From the NCBI GenBank assembly GCA_900544445.1, contig UQVK01000017.1, positions 1-55,866 of the forward strand: 55,866 nucleotides of DNA, in the 5' to 3' direction. The DNA is from an uncultured Lachnospiraceae bacterium. Lineage in GTDB: Bacteria; Bacillota; Clostridia; Lachnospirales; Lachnospiraceae. How positions within the stretch are numbered: the stretch's first letter is position 1; the number at the start of each line of letters is the position of its first letter. The position numbers and the translations under genes were made by a program. Below are positions 34,907 to 43,701 of the stretch, piece after piece. Below the pieces are notes generated by a model. That model did no database searches, was not told where the DNA came from, and saw only the letters and a list, made by a program, of their open reading frames with translations.

Positions 34907-35502
34907 TTTCTCATATCCTCCCTGACCTTTTTCATCGCCACAATCGTAAATTCCCCCGGAACCCTTTCATCCGTCCACGCTGGATGCTCGTCAAACCTTT
35001 TCAGGCTGAAACCGCTGCGGATCACACTATTGATGATCTCGCTGAGCGTATATTTTCGATAACTGCACTTTGGCATCTTTTCCCTGATTTCCTTTTCAAA
35101 AAAGCGGGCATGGGCCATTTCTCCTTCAAAAACCTCCTGAGAAAAATAACTCATCGCAGGTGATCCTGTCTCCAGCAGATCGGCAATTTTGGTAAATGGA
35201 TGGAAATCACTGCAGATCATGATTCCTCCCGGTTTCAGAAGAATATACATCATATCCATAAAGGCGTCAATGTCATGAAAATAATGAAGAATGCCGCCTT
35301 CCATAAAAACAACATCAAAGGCATCACCAAACCGTTTCCGGTCAATTTCCAGCACGTTGCAGACCTCATAATCGATCAAAACCCCAGCCGCATCCGCAAG
35401 TTCCAGGGCGTATCTCCGATTATCCACAGAGATATCAAAAACCGTCACCAAAGCGCCCAGTGCCGCTAACGGAACCGCTTTTTTTCCACAGGACCCGCAG
35501 AT
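34903..35502 (-). pseudogene. SAM-dependent methyltransferase, 5' truncated
   Basis: The frame is open from the right-hand edge of a terminator at 35505-35541. It starts at motif I (ICGSCGKKAVPLAALGALVT), followed by VFDIS, DVVFMEGGILHYFHDIDAF, LLKPGGIMICSDFHP and MPKCSYRKYTLSEII. These are all parts of a class I methyltransferase. The usual N-terminal 50 or more residues, start codon and ribosome site are missing; the first candidate start is a GTG at 35451, inside the Rossmann fold. It was probably cut by a deletion that brought the upstream terminator against it. Confidence 0.65.
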
Positions 35503-35504
35503 GT

Positions 35505-35541
35505 AAAAAAGAGACCGTCCCGTTTCATCCAGACGATCTCT
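35505..35541 (-). terminator. Terminator of the rhomboid-sigma-like operon
   Basis: Minus strand AGAGATCGTC pairs with GACGGTCTCT, followed by TTTTTT. It lies just after the stop at 35558 and abuts the truncated methyltransferase. Confidence 0.75.
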
Positions 35542-35557
35542 TCTCTTCCATCACTCC

Positions 35558-35971
35558 TTACACGACAACCGTCGCAAGCCCCAGCTTGCTGACGCGCATC
35601 TCTTCCACTACAATCGTATCCTTTTTCTGATGCAGCTCTGCGCTGTCCACCACTTCATCCAGCGCGTATTCCCGGTTCACGTAACCGGACTTCTTCCTTT
35701 TTTTGCCGTCCGCCTCTTCCCAGACGCTCATGCGGAAACGGGTCTTCATCTTTTTCAAGACACGGTAGGACGCACTGTCCTTTGTCAGATAGAAAAGATG
35801 ATTTTCCGGCGTGGTGTCTCCCGCCACTTCGCTCAGAATGATGCGGACGATTACCTCCCGCAGTTTGTGGGGAAGATCTTCGTTTTCCGCGAGTTCTCCG
35901 TAGGTGGAACGGGCGCCGACATAAATGTTGGAAATATCCTGCAGGATATATTTAAAATCATTATCTGCCAT
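35558..35971 (-). CDS. Conserved hypothetical protein downstream of the sigma-like gene
   Basis: 137 residues beginning MADNDFKYILQDISNIYVGA. It looks soluble and mixed alpha/beta, with a charged central stretch (ADGKKRKKSGYVNREYALDE) and a valine-rich C-terminus (KLGLATVVV). No family recognised. The ATG at 35969-35971 has GGAG 6 nt upstream; a frame open to 36046 overlaps the sigma-like gene and lacks a site. The 52-nt gap and shared strand place it in the operon with the sigma-like and rhomboid-like genes, so a linked role is possible. Confidence 0.65.
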   Translation of the reverse strand: MADNDFKYILQDISNIYVGARSTYGELAENEDLPHKLREVIVRIILSEVAGDTTPENHLFYLTKDSASYRVLKKMKTRFRMSVWEEADGKKRKKSGYVNREYALDEVVDSAELHQKKDTIVVEEMRVSKLGLATVVV

Positions 35972-36023
35972 CTCAGTCTCCATTCTTTGTATCTGTGCCA
36001 TCGGCGCAAATCCGGTAAACGGC

Positions 36024-36770
36024 TCAATTTTCTCCCTTGCTGTCAATATCTTCGATGGCGTCCCCGGAAAGATCCACCGCTTCCTTCAGATCAAAGAGGC
36101 TCATTCCGGTTTCATCCGCAAGTTCTGTGAGCGTTACCTTCCGGCCAAGGCTTTCAGCGAGTTCCCTCGCCTGATCAGCCACCTGGTTGACCTTATCCGC
36201 GATTTTCTGTCCGGTTTCCTTTTGCTGAACATTTTCTGAAATGTGGTTTTCCATGGCCTCCATGATCATGCTTCCGATCAGCCCTTCGGCTTCTGAAACG
36301 TTTCCGGCGGTTTCCAGCATTTCCACCGCCATGGCAAGGGCTACATTTCCCTCTCCGATCAGATCTTCCAGCAGTGCTCCCTGACCCGCATACAGCTTTG
36401 CGATATCCACCACCTGCGGCAGAAAGATTTCCGTCAGACGCCGTCTGGCATCGGCGTCGCCCGCCATGGCGGACAGGGTAACCGCTTCCTTTTCGCCATC
36501 AGAGAGCTCATCCAGACCGGTCAGGCTTTCCAGGTAGGAATCCAGATAATTGATTTCTTCCTGGGAAAGGTAGTCCTCCGGATTGAGCGGTTCTCCAATC
36601 CCGATATTCTGTCCGGTCAGATAATCGAAGACCAGTTTCATCTGGTCTTCTTCAAAATGCATATCCGCAAATGCATCCCGCACCTGCTTTTCCTGTATCA
36701 ATCCGCCCTGCTCCTTGGCGAGCCGCTTGATTTTTTCAAGTCGGGCGGCAAACTCTATCTCTTGATTCAT
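36024..36770 (-). CDS. Sigma-70-like protein lacking region 4
   Basis: 248 residues. Residues about 10-60 (KEQGGLIQEKQVRDAF...LVFDYLTGQNIGI) resemble sigma region 1.1. 92-150 matches regions 1.2-2.2 (AGDADARRRLTEIFLPQVVDIAKLY; GALLEDLIGEGNVALAMAVE), the core-RNAP-binding part. The promoter-melting region 2.3-2.4 (FSTYATWWIRQAI in RpoD) is replaced by AEGLIGSMIMEAMENHI. 195-235 matches region 3 (ELAESLGRKVTLTELADETG). Region 4 is absent. It could bind RNA polymerase without normal promoter recognition. The ATG uses AGAGG contributed by the repeat upstream. Confidence 0.75.
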   Translation of the reverse strand: MNQEIEFAARLEKIKRLAKEQGGLIQEKQVRDAFADMHFEEDQMKLVFDYLTGQNIGIGEPLNPEDYLSQEEINYLDSYLESLTGLDELSDGEKEAVTLSAMAGDADARRRLTEIFLPQVVDIAKLYAGQGALLEDLIGEGNVALAMAVEMLETAGNVSEAEGLIGSMIMEAMENHISENVQQKETGQKIADKVNQVADQARELAESLGRKVTLTELADETGMSLFDLKEAVDLSGDAIEDIDSKGEN

Positions 36771-36774
36771 GTTT

Positions 36775-36887
36775 CCTCTTTTCCCGCCGCCGTAGGCGGC
36801 AATTTAATCACAAAAGAACAGCGAAGCTGTTCTTTGGCACGAACCAGAGGTTCGTGCCGGCCTCTTTTCCCGCCGCCGCAGGCGGCA
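36775..36887 (-). repeat. SD-bearing hairpin element with 27-bp direct repeats before the sigma-like gene
   Basis: Direct repeats 36775-36801 and 36861-36887 (one mismatch; each holds a GCCGCC...GGCGGC hairpin and CCTCTTTT). They flank AAAGAACAGC-GAA-GCTGTTCTTT (36813-36835) and GGCACGAACC-AGA-GGTTCGTGCC (36836-36858). The core recurs at 45589-45663. The proximal repeat contributes the AAGAGG ribosome site of the sigma-like gene. Confidence 0.8.
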
Positions 36888-36899
36888 TTATCGTCTGTA

Positions 36900-37808
36900 T
36901 TATTTCACCTCATGCGGCGGTTTGATGTGTACGTGGGTATACAGATGATGCTGGCAGTACTCATAGTTCCCGTAACATTTGGAACAGAAGCGGAATTCCA
37001 GCGTGGGATCATCCTCTTCCGTTCTGCCACAGACTGCGCATTTATGCTTCGTAACGCGGTTCGAGGCACGGGTCTGCCGCCGGAATTCCTGCCGTCTTCT
37101 CATCTGTTTTGGAGACATGTGGATATGGTTCCTGCTGGTAAGGAAAAACACAATAAAGTTCAGCAGGGAGGAACCGATCACCACCCAGGTCACAACGCCT
37201 CCGGACAGGGCGGAAAATACGAGCAGCGCCGCATAAATGATTCCCAGCCATTTGACCTTAATGGGAATGATGAACATGAGAAGCACCTGCATCTCCGGAA
37301 AAGTTGCCGCATATGCAAGGAATATCGACATATTGATATAGTAAGTAGAAAATGCCCCGAAATACACGGCTGTTCCGCTCTGAAGAAGATAGACGGATTC
37401 TGTTCCGAGCGGGACGGCAGATGCTCCGGAAAGCAGGCAGTACAGAAACAGGAGGATGCTGCCCAGAATCGTAAAGAGCATACCGGAAAACAGGTAGACA
37501 TTATATCGGTAGGTTCCCCAGACCCGTTCCAGCTGGGTACCAATGGAATAATAAAATACCAGCGTGATCAGAACGAAAAATATATTGGATGTATCCGGCG
37601 GAATGATGACCCACGTGACAAGCCGCCAGATCTGTCCGTGCATGAATATTTTAAAGGGATCCAGTGTGAGGTAGCCAAGAAAGGAAGGATTGATGATATA
37701 AATCAGATACCCCACCGCATAGCAGATCACCAGATAGAGGGAAAGATTCGGGATCGCATACCTGCCGAACTTTCTTTCAAATTTATTGGAAAAACTGTTT
37801 CCTGTCAT
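36900..37808 (-). CDS. Rhomboid-like membrane protein without catalytic residues, with C-terminal zinc-ribbon
   Basis: 302 residues. Six hydrophobic segments between about 22 and 225 in rhomboid order: HGQIWRLVTWVIIPP (about 57-71) fits the HxxxxRLxT loop after helix 1, and LERVWGTYRYNVYLFSG (about 92-108) follows helix 2. The serine-protease GxSG is not present where helix 4 should be (YYINMSIFLAYA), so it is probably inactive. The tail (about 260-295) has CAVCGRTEEDD...FRFCSKCYGNYEYCQHH, a zinc-ribbon. The ATG at 37806-37808 with AGGAG lies downstream of the promoter at 37853-37881, which rules out the longer frame to 37874. Confidence 0.75.
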   Translation of the reverse strand: MTGNSFSNKFERKFGRYAIPNLSLYLVICYAVGYLIYIINPSFLGYLTLDPFKIFMHGQIWRLVTWVIIPPDTSNIFFVLITLVFYYSIGTQLERVWGTYRYNVYLFSGMLFTILGSILLFLYCLLSGASAVPLGTESVYLLQSGTAVYFGAFSTYYINMSIFLAYAATFPEMQVLLMFIIPIKVKWLGIIYAALLVFSALSGGVVTWVVIGSSLLNFIVFFLTSRNHIHMSPKQMRRRQEFRRQTRASNRVTKHKCAVCGRTEEDDPTLEFRFCSKCYGNYEYCQHHLYTHVHIKPPHEVK

Positions 37809-37852
37809 AGCATTAACTCCTTTATCCGCATCCTTTGCGTCATTCTTCAGAC

Positions 37853-37881
37853 ATTTTATCATCCTGGCCCCCAAAAGTAAA
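37853..37881 (-). promoter_or_regulatory. Promoter of the rhomboid-like operon
   Basis: Minus strand -35 TTTACT (37876-37881), 17-nt spacer, -10 TAAAAT (37853-37858). Confidence 0.5.
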
Positions 37882-37952
37882 CGGACGCTTTACTGATTTA
37901 AGAAAAGTTATAAAAACTTAATATTTACCCGGATTTTTAACAGGTTCTTTAG

Positions 37953-37981
37953 TTGCTTTTCCGGAAACTGTGTCGTATAAT
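37953..37981 (+). promoter_or_regulatory. Promoter of the large activase/dehydratase-like gene
   Basis: -35 TTGCTT (37953-37958), 17-nt spacer, -10 TATAAT (37976-37981); start near 37988. It is followed by AAGGAAG and a three-codon frame (ATG GCA ATA TGA) whose stop overlaps the gene's ATG. Confidence 0.6.
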
Positions 37982-38034
37982 GTAACAGTTAGTCGAAAAT
38001 ACATTAAATAAGAAGAAAGGAAGAAAATGGCAAT

Positions 38035-41000
38035 ATGAGTAATACAACCCCTTCCCTTTCCGAAGGCAGAAAAACTTACAGTCTTGGAATCGACATCGGT
38101 TCCACCACGGTAAAGATCGCCATCCTGGATGAAGCGCATCACATCCTTTTTTCCGATTATAAAAGGCATTTTGCAAATATACAGGAAACCCTGACCGAAC
38201 TTCTTCAGGAGAGCCTGCAGAAGCTTGGAGATCTGACCCTGCATCCCATGATTACCGGCTCCGGCGGTCTGACCCTTGCGAACCATCTGGGCGTACCCTT
38301 CGTACAGGAGGTCATTTCCGTATCCACTGCCCTGCAGGAGCTGGCGCCGAAAACGGACGTGGCGATCGAGCTCGGCGGTGAAGACGCGAAGATCATCTAT
38401 TTTGAAAATGGAAACGTGGAGCAGCGGATGAACGGCATCTGTGCCGGAGGAACCGGCTCCTTCATCGATCAGATGGCTTCCCTTCTGCAGACCGATGCGG
38501 CCGGACTGAATGAATATGCGAAGGAGTATAAGTCTCTTTATACCATCGCGGCCCGCTGCGGCGTATTTGCCAAGTCGGATATTCAGCCCCTGATCAACGA
38601 TGGTGCGACCAAGGAGGATCTGGCGGCGTCCATTTTCCAGGCGGTGGTCAACCAGACCATCAGCGGTCTGGCCTGCGGTAAGCCGATCCGCGGCCATGTG
38701 GCCTTTTTGGGAGGACCTCTTCATTTCCTCTCCGAGCTGAAAAAGGCATTTATCCGTACACTGAAGCTGGATGAGGAACATACCATTGAACTGGACAATT
38801 CCCATCTGTTTGCCGCCATCGGTTCTGCCATGAATTTCAAAGAGGACGTGGCATTCTCCATGAAGGACATGATCGATAAGCTGTCCGGCGGTATCAAAAT
38901 GGAGTTTGAGGTGGCGCGTATGGAGCCTCTGTTCGCCTCCGAGGAGGAATATGAGGAATTCCGCAGCCGTCATGACAGCCATTGTGTAAAAACCGCTCCC
39001 CTGGAGGATTACGCGGGCAACTGCTTCCTCGGCATCGATGCGGGAAGCACCACCACCAAGGTGGCGCTGGTCGGCGAAGACGGCTCCCTGCTGTATTCCT
39101 TCTACAGCAACAATAACGGCAGCCCCTTAAAAACCGCCATCGGCGCGATTCAGGATATCTATGCCCAGCTTCCCAAGGGCGTCCGGATCGTCCGTTCCTG
39201 CTCCACCGGCTACGGGGAAGCGCTGATGAAGGCTGCTTTCCTGCTGGACGACGGCGAGGTGGAGACGGTGGCCCACTATCATGCCGCCGCTTTCTTCGAT
39301 CCGAAGGTGGACTGCATCCTGGATATCGGCGGCCAGGACATGAAGTGCATCAAGATCAAAAACGGTACGGTGGACAGCGTGCAGCTGAACGAGGCCTGCT
39401 CCTCCGGCTGCGGCTCCTTCATCGAAACCTTTGCAAAGTCCTTAAATTACAGCGTACAGGACTTTGCAAAAGCCGCTCTTTTTGCCAAACATCCCATCGA
39501 TCTGGGAACCCGCTGCACCGTTTTCATGAATTCCAAGGTGAAGCAGGCCCAGAAGGAAGGCGCGGAGGTCTCCGATATTTCAGCGGGCCTTGCCTATTCC
39601 GTCATCAAAAACGCGCTGTTTAAGGTCATCAAGGTATCCGATGCCTCCGAGCTGGGAAGCCAGATCGTGGTGCAGGGCGGAACCTTTTATAACGATGCGG
39701 TGCTCCGCAGCTTTGAAAAAATCGCAGACTGCGAAGCGATCCGTCCGGATATCGCCGGCATCATGGGAGCGTTCGGTGCGGCACTGATCGCGAGGGACAA
39801 CTATACCACCGGCTATCAGACCACCATGCTCACCATTGACCAGATCAATGCCCTGGAATTTGAAACCAGCATGGCAAAGTGCAAGGGCTGCACCAACAAC
39901 TGCCGTCTGACCATTAACCGGTTCTCCGGCGGCCGTCAGTATATCTCCGGCAACCGCTGTGAACGGGGACTGGGAAAACCGAAGAATCCAAGTCAGGTAC
40001 CCAATCTGTTTGAATACAAGCTGAAACGGCTGTTTTCCTATGAGCCGCTGTCCGCAGATAAGGCCTGGCGGGGCCGGGTAGGCATTCCCAGAGTGCTGAA
40101 CATGTATGAGAACTATCCGTTCTGGTATACCTTTTTCACAAAGCTCGGATATCAGGTGGTTCTCTCCCCCAGTTCCACCCATGCCATTTATGAGCTCGGT
40201 ATCGAGTCCATCCCCAGCGAATCGGAGTGCTATCCGGCAAAGCTGGCCCATGGGCATGTGGCATGGCTGATTAAGCAGGGAGTGGACTTCATCTTCTATC
40301 CCGCTCTGTTCTATGAGAGAAACGAGACGGAAGGGGCAAACAATCACTACAACTGCCCCATCGTCACTTCCTATTCGGAAAACATCAAGAATAACGTGGA
40401 GGAAATCGGACGGGGCGAGGCGGTGCTGCGCAATCCTTTCATGGCATTTACCAGCCTGGAAACCGCCACAGACGCTTTGATCAGGGAATTTAAGGAACTT
40501 CCCGCAGAGGAGGTACGCCGTGCTGCCGCGGCGGGCTGGGAGGAAATGGAAGCCGCCCGCGAGGATACCCGGAAAAAGGGCGAAGAGGTCATTGACTGGA
40601 TTGAGAAAAATCACAGGCAGGGCATCGTTCTTGCCGGCCGTCCCTACCATCTGGATCCCGAGATCAACCACGGCATCCCGGAGCTGATTACCTCCTACGG
40701 ACTGGCGGTGCTCACGGAGGATTCCGTGTCCCATCTGGGGAAGGTGGATCGTCCGCTCATCGTATCGGATCAGTGGATGTACCATTCCAGACTCTATGCG
40801 GCTGCGGCTTATGTGCGCACCAGAGACGATCTGAATCTGATTCAGCTCAACTCCTTTGGCTGCGGTCTGGATGCTGTGACCACCGATCAGGTAAACGACA
40901 TTCTTTCCGGTTCCGATAAGATTTATACCTGCCTGAAGATCGACGAAGTGAGCAACCTGGGAGCGGCAAGAATCCGCATCCGTTCTCTCCTCGCCGCCAT

Positions 41001-42315
41001 CCGGGAAAAGGAAAAGAAGCAGGAAAAGAGGGAGATCCGCTCCACGAAGCTGGAGCGTGTGGTCTTCACCGAGGAGATGCGCAAGGAATATACCATTCTC
41101 TGCCCGCAGATGTCTCCCATTCATTTCGAACTTCTTGAACCTGTTTTCAACGCCTGTGGCTACCATGTGGAGGTCATGGGCAACGACAACCGCCATGCGG
41201 TGGACATGGGACTGAAATATGTGAACAACGACGCCTGCTATCCTTCCCTGATCGTTGTGGGACAGATCATGGACGCGCTGCTTTCCGGAAAATATGATGT
41301 GAATAAGGTGGCCGTGGTTATGACTCAGACCGGAGGAGGCTGCCGTGCCACCAACTATGTGGGCTTCATCCGCCGCGCATTGGAAAAGGCCGGCATGGAG
41401 CAGGTACCGGTCATCTCCATCAACATGGCCGGAATCGAAAGTAACCCGGGCTTTAAGCTGACCCCGAATCTGCTGATCCGGGCTGTTTACGGCGCCGTAT
41501 TCGGAGATATTTTCATGCGCTGCGTCTACCGGATGCGCCCCTATGAGCTGACTCCCGGAAGCGTGGAGGACTGTCATCGGAAATGGGTGGACAGATGCGT
41601 TGCCTTCCTGACCTCAAAACACCCCGGCATTCCAACATTCTTTAAAATGTGCCGGCAGATGATTGAAGACTTTGACAACATTCCGATTTCGGATGTTCCC
41701 AAGCCCCGCGTTGGCATTGTAGGTGAAATCCTGGTAAAATTCGCTCCTGCCGCCAACAACCATCTGGTGGAGCTTCTGGAAGCGGAAGGCGCAGAGGCGG
41801 TGGTTCCGGATCTTCTGGACTTCATGTTCTACTGCTTCTACAACCAGATCTACAAGGCGGAGCATCTGGGAACCAGCAGAAAGACGGCCTTCATCGCAAA
41901 GGCGGGCATTCGTGCCATGGAATGGATGCGTTCGGCAGCTGTGAAGGCCTTTGAGAAATCCAGGCATTTCCATGCGCCTACGAAGATTGAGACCATCGCT
42001 TCCTATGCGGAACCCATTGTTTCCATTGGAAACCAGACAGGTGAAGGCTGGTTCCTCACCGGAGAAATGGTGGAGCTTATTAAGAGCGGTACCAACAACA
42101 TTGTCTGCACCCAGCCCTTCGGCTGTCTGCCGAACCATGTGGTGGGCAAGGGCGTGATTAAGGAGCTGCGCAGAAGATATCCAAAATCCAATGTGGTGGC
42201 CATCGATTACGATCCCGGCGCCAGCGAGGTCAATCAGCTGAACCGTATCAAGCTGATGCTCTCCACCGCCCAAAAGAACCTGAAAAAGGAACTGGAAGAA
42301 AAAACCTCTGCATAA
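38035..42315 (+). CDS. Giant 2-hydroxyacyl-CoA dehydratase activase/dehydratase-like fusion
   Basis: 1426 residues. Two complete activase (HgdC/BadF-type ASKHA ATPase) modules: the first with [10 protein letters not shown] (18-27), [10 protein letters not shown] (about 136) and [10 protein letters not shown] (about 174); the second with [10 protein letters not shown] (about 332), [11 protein letters not shown] and [10 protein letters not shown]. Each keeps the Cys pair that in HgdC bridges a [4Fe-4S] cluster. Then comes a Cys-rich linker (CKGCTNNC, about 616-623), a DUF2229 region (about 680-900) and an HgdB-like domain (about 1030-1400; [29 protein letters not shown]). ATP-driven low-potential electron transfer to a metal cluster is the family role; the substrate is unknown. 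The start is the ATG at 38035. Monocistronic. Confidence 0.9.
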   Translation: MSNTTPSLSEGRKTYSLGIDIGSTTVKIAILDEAHHILFSDYKRHFANIQETLTELLQESLQKLGDLTLHPMITGSGGLTLANHLGVPFVQEVISVSTALQELAPKTDVAIELGGEDAKIIYFENGNVEQRMNGICAGGTGSFIDQMASLLQTDAAGLNEYAKEYKSLYTIAARCGVFAKSDIQPLINDGATKEDLAASIFQAVVNQTISGLACGKPIRGHVAFLGGPLHFLSELKKAFIRTLKLDEEHTIELDNSHLFAAIGSAMNFKEDVAFSMKDMIDKLSGGIKMEFEVARMEPLFASEEEYEEFRSRHDSHCVKTAPLEDYAGNCFLGIDAGSTTTKVALVGEDGSLLYSFYSNNNGSPLKTAIGAIQDIYAQLPKGVRIVRSCSTGYGEALMKAAFLLDDGEVETVAHYHAAAFFDPKVDCILDIGGQDMKCIKIKNGTVDSVQLNEACSSGCGSFIETFAKSLNYSVQDFAKAALFAKHPIDLGTRCTVFMNSKVKQAQKEGAEVSDISAGLAYSVIKNALFKVIKVSDASELGSQIVVQGGTFYNDAVLRSFEKIADCEAIRPDIAGIMGAFGAALIARDNYTTGYQTTMLTIDQINALEFETSMAKCKGCTNNCRLTINRFSGGRQYISGNRCERGLGKPKNPSQVPNLFEYKLKRLFSYEPLSADKAWRGRVGIPRVLNMYENYPFWYTFFTKLGYQVVLSPSSTHAIYELGIESIPSESECYPAKLAHGHVAWLIKQGVDFIFYPALFYERNETEGANNHYNCPIVTSYSENIKNNVEEIGRGEAVLRNPFMAFTSLETATDALIREFKELPAEEVRRAAAAGWEEMEAAREDTRKKGEEVIDWIEKNHRQGIVLAGRPYHLDPEINHGIPELITSYGLAVLTEDSVSHLGKVDRPLIVSDQWMYHSRLYAAAAYVRTRDDLNLIQLNSFGCGLDAVTTDQVNDILSGSDKIYTCLKIDEVSNLGAARIRIRSLLAAIREKEKKQEKREIRSTKLERVVFTEEMRKEYTILCPQMSPIHFELLEPVFNACGYHVEVMGNDNRHAVDMGLKYVNNDACYPSLIVVGQIMDALLSGKYDVNKVAVVMTQTGGGCRATNYVGFIRRALEKAGMEQVPVISINMAGIESNPGFKLTPNLLIRAVYGAVFGDIFMRCVYRMRPYELTPGSVEDCHRKWVDRCVAFLTSKHPGIPTFFKMCRQMIEDFDNIPISDVPKPRVGIVGEILVKFAPAANNHLVELLEAEGAEAVVPDLLDFMFYCFYNQIYKAEHLGTSRKTAFIAKAGIRAMEWMRSAAVKAFEKSRHFHAPTKIETIASYAEPIVSIGNQTGEGWFLTGEMVELIKSGTNNIVCTQPFGCLPNHVVGKGVIKELRRRYPKSNVVAIDYDPGASEVNQLNRIKLMLSTAQKNLKKELEEKTSA

Positions 42316-42345
42316 AGGGGTCTGATCCTGAACTTTCAGTCGAAA

Positions 42346-42400
42346 CAGCCGGTATTTTCCCTCTTTTTTCTTTTCAGAAGGGGGGTGGAAATACCGGCTG
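42346..42400 (+). terminator. Long hairpin after the activase-like gene
   Basis: CAGCCGGTATTT (42346-42357) pairs with AAATACCGGCTG (42389-42400). The following sequence is only moderately T-rich, so it may let part of transcription continue into the VanW gene. Confidence 0.5.
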
Positions 42401-42463
42401 ATTGTGTTATTCTGGGGTGGAGTTACATACAATGATCTGTACTCTGGAAAGGATGATGAAACC

Positions 42464-43621
42464 ATGAAAATCAGAATTGTTTCAGCAGTGCTTGCGGCGT
42501 GCTTGTTATTTGGCACTCCCCTGCAGCTGTCAGCCGCGCAGTCACTGCCTGCCGGCGGGATTACAACCACTGTCTCCGACGGCAGATATATTGATTCCGA
42601 CTGGATGAACCAGGCCCTTATCCTGACCTATCAGGGACAGAGCTGGGCGATGGGACTAAATCTTCTGGGTGATTACCCTGTTTTTCTTTCCGATGACGGC
42701 GGAGTCCGGCAGTGTGTGATCGGCGACAGCGCCGTGATCGACGTTTTCCTGTCCGCCATCAATGAGCAGCTGAAAGGTCAGGTATTTCAAAGCGATACCC
42801 CGATTTTTGATACGGGTACGGGAAGCTATATTTTGAATTCCGGACAGACCTATTATCAGCTGAATAACAACGTGAAGGTGTGGATTTTGACCACGCTTCA
42901 GCAGCAGTTCGCCGCCGGAACGCCGCAGACGCTCACGTTGGAGCTGACCGACGGCTATCTGACCCCGGTTGTGATGGAAGGAACCCTGACCTACAGTCCG
43001 GATTTTGTGCTGGCAGGTACCTGTACCACCGGTTTTTCTACCAGTTCCTCCAACCGGATCAATAACATAGAGGTCGCAGCCGGACATCTGAACAACCTGG
43101 TTGTTATGCCCGGACAGGAAATTTCCGTCAGTGATACCATTAAGCCCCGTACCACGGCAAACGGCTATAAATCCGCCGGAGCCTATCTGAACGGAAGAAC
43201 CGTTCCCGCCATCGGCGGCGGGATCTGTCAGGTATCCTCCACCGTCTACAACGCGGTGAAAAATGCGGGACTTACGGTTCTGGAGCGGCATCCCCACAGC
43301 ATGCCGGTTCACTATCTTCCGCTCGGCCTGGATGCGGCCATTTCCGCCGGTTCGAAGGACCTGCGGTTTCGGAACGACTATTCCGCTCCTGTCATCCTGC
43401 AGGCCTATACGGAGGGAAAGAACCTCATTGTGAACTGTCTGGTATGGAATCACGACCTGAACGGACGTACCTTTAAACTCTGGTCCAAAGAGACGGGAAG
43501 CCTTTCCGCCAAGACCTATTTCACCACCTATCAGGACGGCGTGGAGGTCAGTACGGAATATGTGGGCGCCTCCTACTACATGGCGCCGAAGCCCGCGGAT
43601 TCTGACGCAGAGGATGAATAG
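42464..43621 (+). CDS. VanW-family secreted protein
   Basis: 385 residues. Signal peptide 1-25 (ACLLFGTPLQLSAA). The N-terminal half is a peptidoglycan-binding-like (YoaR/PG_binding_4) domain. The VanW domain starts near 190 (FSTSSSNRINNIEVAAGHLNN) and holds the hallmark AIGGGICQVSSTVYNAV (about 248-264), then RHPHSMPVHYLPLGLDA and LRFRNDYSAP. These are envelope proteins; VanW itself is an accessory gene in vanB vancomycin clusters with no known activity. No van genes are present. The start ATG 42464 has an AAGGAT site; the frame is open from 42404. A terminator follows. Confidence 0.9.
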   Translation: MKIRIVSAVLAACLLFGTPLQLSAAQSLPAGGITTTVSDGRYIDSDWMNQALILTYQGQSWAMGLNLLGDYPVFLSDDGGVRQCVIGDSAVIDVFLSAINEQLKGQVFQSDTPIFDTGTGSYILNSGQTYYQLNNNVKVWILTTLQQQFAAGTPQTLTLELTDGYLTPVVMEGTLTYSPDFVLAGTCTTGFSTSSSNRINNIEVAAGHLNNLVVMPGQEISVSDTIKPRTTANGYKSAGAYLNGRTVPAIGGGICQVSSTVYNAVKNAGLTVLERHPHSMPVHYLPLGLDAAISAGSKDLRFRNDYSAPVILQAYTEGKNLIVNCLVWNHDLNGRTFKLWSKETGSLSAKTYFTTYQDGVEVSTEYVGASYYMAPKPADSDAEDE

Positions 43622-43629
43622 AAGGATGA

Positions 43630-43677
43630 AAAAAACCGGAGAGACTGGCACAACCAAAGCCAGCCCTCCGGTTTTTT
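43630..43677. terminator. Bidirectional terminator between vanW-like and MATE genes
   Basis: AAAAAACCGGAG (43630-43641) pairs with CTCCGGTTTTTT (43666-43677), with an inner CTGGC/GCCAG stem. Confidence 0.88.
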
Positions 43678-43701
43678 CTCTAAAATATAAGTAAGCTGTT
43701 T

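Noticed and set aside
36024..36770. Ordinary RpoD-type sigma factor
   Set aside because: Region 4 is missing and the 2.3-2.4 segment does not match, so a normal promoter-recognising sigma is not supported.
39580..41577. 665-codon open frame antisense to the large activase gene
   Set aside because: It mirrors the codon structure of the real gene on the other strand; composition is unlike a protein and there is no ribosome site.
42377..42395. T-box-like GGGGTGG sequence before the VanW gene
   Set aside because: It is one arm and loop of the CAGCCGGTATTT hairpin; no specifier loop or tRNA-related downstream gene.
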